From NCBI GenBank assembly GCA_003242255.1, contig QGUT01000013.1:1-22475 (forward strand): DNA of 22,475 bases. Reading direction: 5' to 3'. This DNA comes from Bacillota bacterium. Lineage in GTDB: Bacteria > Bacillota > Thermosediminibacteria > Thermosediminibacterales > Thermosediminibacteraceae. Both the position numbers and the translations under genes were made by a program. Positions 22,392 through 22,475 of the stretch are shown here, piece after piece (the first letter of the stretch is position 1; every line of letters begins with the position of its first letter). The notes beneath the pieces were generated by a model. It ran no database searches. It was not told the DNA's origin and was given only the letters and a program-made list of their open reading frames with translations.

Positions 22392-22412
22392 TATTTTTTT
22401 TAGTTGTACAAT
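22384..22412 (+). promoter_or_regulatory. Weak candidate promoter for the gene at the right edge
   Basis: TTGTAT (22384-22389) and TACAAT (22407-22412) are 17 bases apart, overlapping the stop codon of the glycosylase gene. The -35 match is poor and the -10 matches five of six. The start would fall near 22419, 30 bases before the next ATG. Confidence 0.3.
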
Positions 22413-22447
22413 AAATAGAAAAAACGCAGGATGGGATGGGAAGAGAG

Positions 22448-22475
22448 ATGAACGGCAGGAAAAGGATTTTCAGTG
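22448..22475 (+). CDS. Possible start of the next gene, truncated by the window
   Basis: ATG at 22448 follows GGGAAGAGAG at modest spacing and reads MNGRKRIFS to the window edge. Nine residues cannot be assigned to a family. The A/T-rich gap at 22392-22447 ahead of it carries a weak promoter candidate. Confidence 0.35.

Noticed and set aside
1..22475. Search for CRISPR arrays, tRNA/rRNA genes, insertion sequences and attachment sites
   Set aside because: No regularly spaced direct repeats, no tRNA-like cloverleaf in the few intergenic gaps, and no transposase or integrase motifs were found by reading; a dedicated scan was not possible.

Overview
The window looks like chromosomal DNA of an anaerobic, probably thermophilic, low-to-mid-GC Firmicute of the Thermoanaerobacterales/Thermosediminibacterales type (inference). 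The clues are heavy use of AGG/AGA and ATA codons, purine-rich Shine-Dalgarno sites before almost every gene, many TTG starts, an S-box riboswitch, a YaaH-type GH18 protein, bacterial NHEJ genes, and iron-sulfur/flavin NADH chemistry together with a 2-hydroxyacyl-CoA dehydratase-type activase. No tRNA, rRNA, CRISPR array, insertion sequence or phage gene was seen. Coding density is high, and almost all intergenic space is regulatory.

Layout. (1) Bases 1-355, minus strand: the 5' end of a metY-like sulfhydrylase gene behind a consensus promoter, a SAM-I riboswitch and an intrinsic terminator. (2) 542-1960: a secreted copper-amine-oxidase-N/GH18 protein closed by a terminator. (3) 2110-8863: a P-loop/Asp23 fusion gene followed closely by nuoE-like, nuoF-like and a 1198-residue NuoG/GltD/molybdopterin-oxidoreductase-like fusion, ending at a hairpin. 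(4) 8978-11992: two related DUF2229-type proteins and an HgdC-type ATP-dependent activase, overlapping each other. (5) 11979-12617, minus strand: an MtnX-like HAD phosphatase. (6) 12835-15573: an NHEJ island with Ku (+), stand-alone LigD-type ligase (-) and stand-alone LigD-type polymerase (+). (7) 15601-16671: a geranylgeranyl-reductase-family flavoprotein. (8) 16692-19720: an overlapping FHA - SEDS (FtsW/RodA) - class B PBP cell-wall cassette, followed by an EamA transporter. (9) 20728-22391: an Old Yellow Enzyme homologue translationally coupled to an AlkA-type glycosylase, then the first codons of a possible next gene.

How the genes may work together. The most distinctive stretch is 2.9-12.0 kb. 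A NuoEF diaphorase module carries, in place of a hydrogenase or formate dehydrogenase, a fusion that has a GltD/Nfn-like flavin module and a NuoG-like domain lacking the Cys/Sec metal ligand. It lies directly upstream of an activase and two paralogous proteins sharing three aligned cysteines. One hypothesis is an NAD(P)H-linked, flavin-based electron-transfer complex feeding low-potential electrons through the ATP-dependent activase into a dehydratase-like or double-cubane-like reductase of unknown substrate. This rests on gene order and recognised families only. The NHEJ island is notable because LigD is split into separate polymerase and ligase genes, and no LigD-type nuclease is present in the window.
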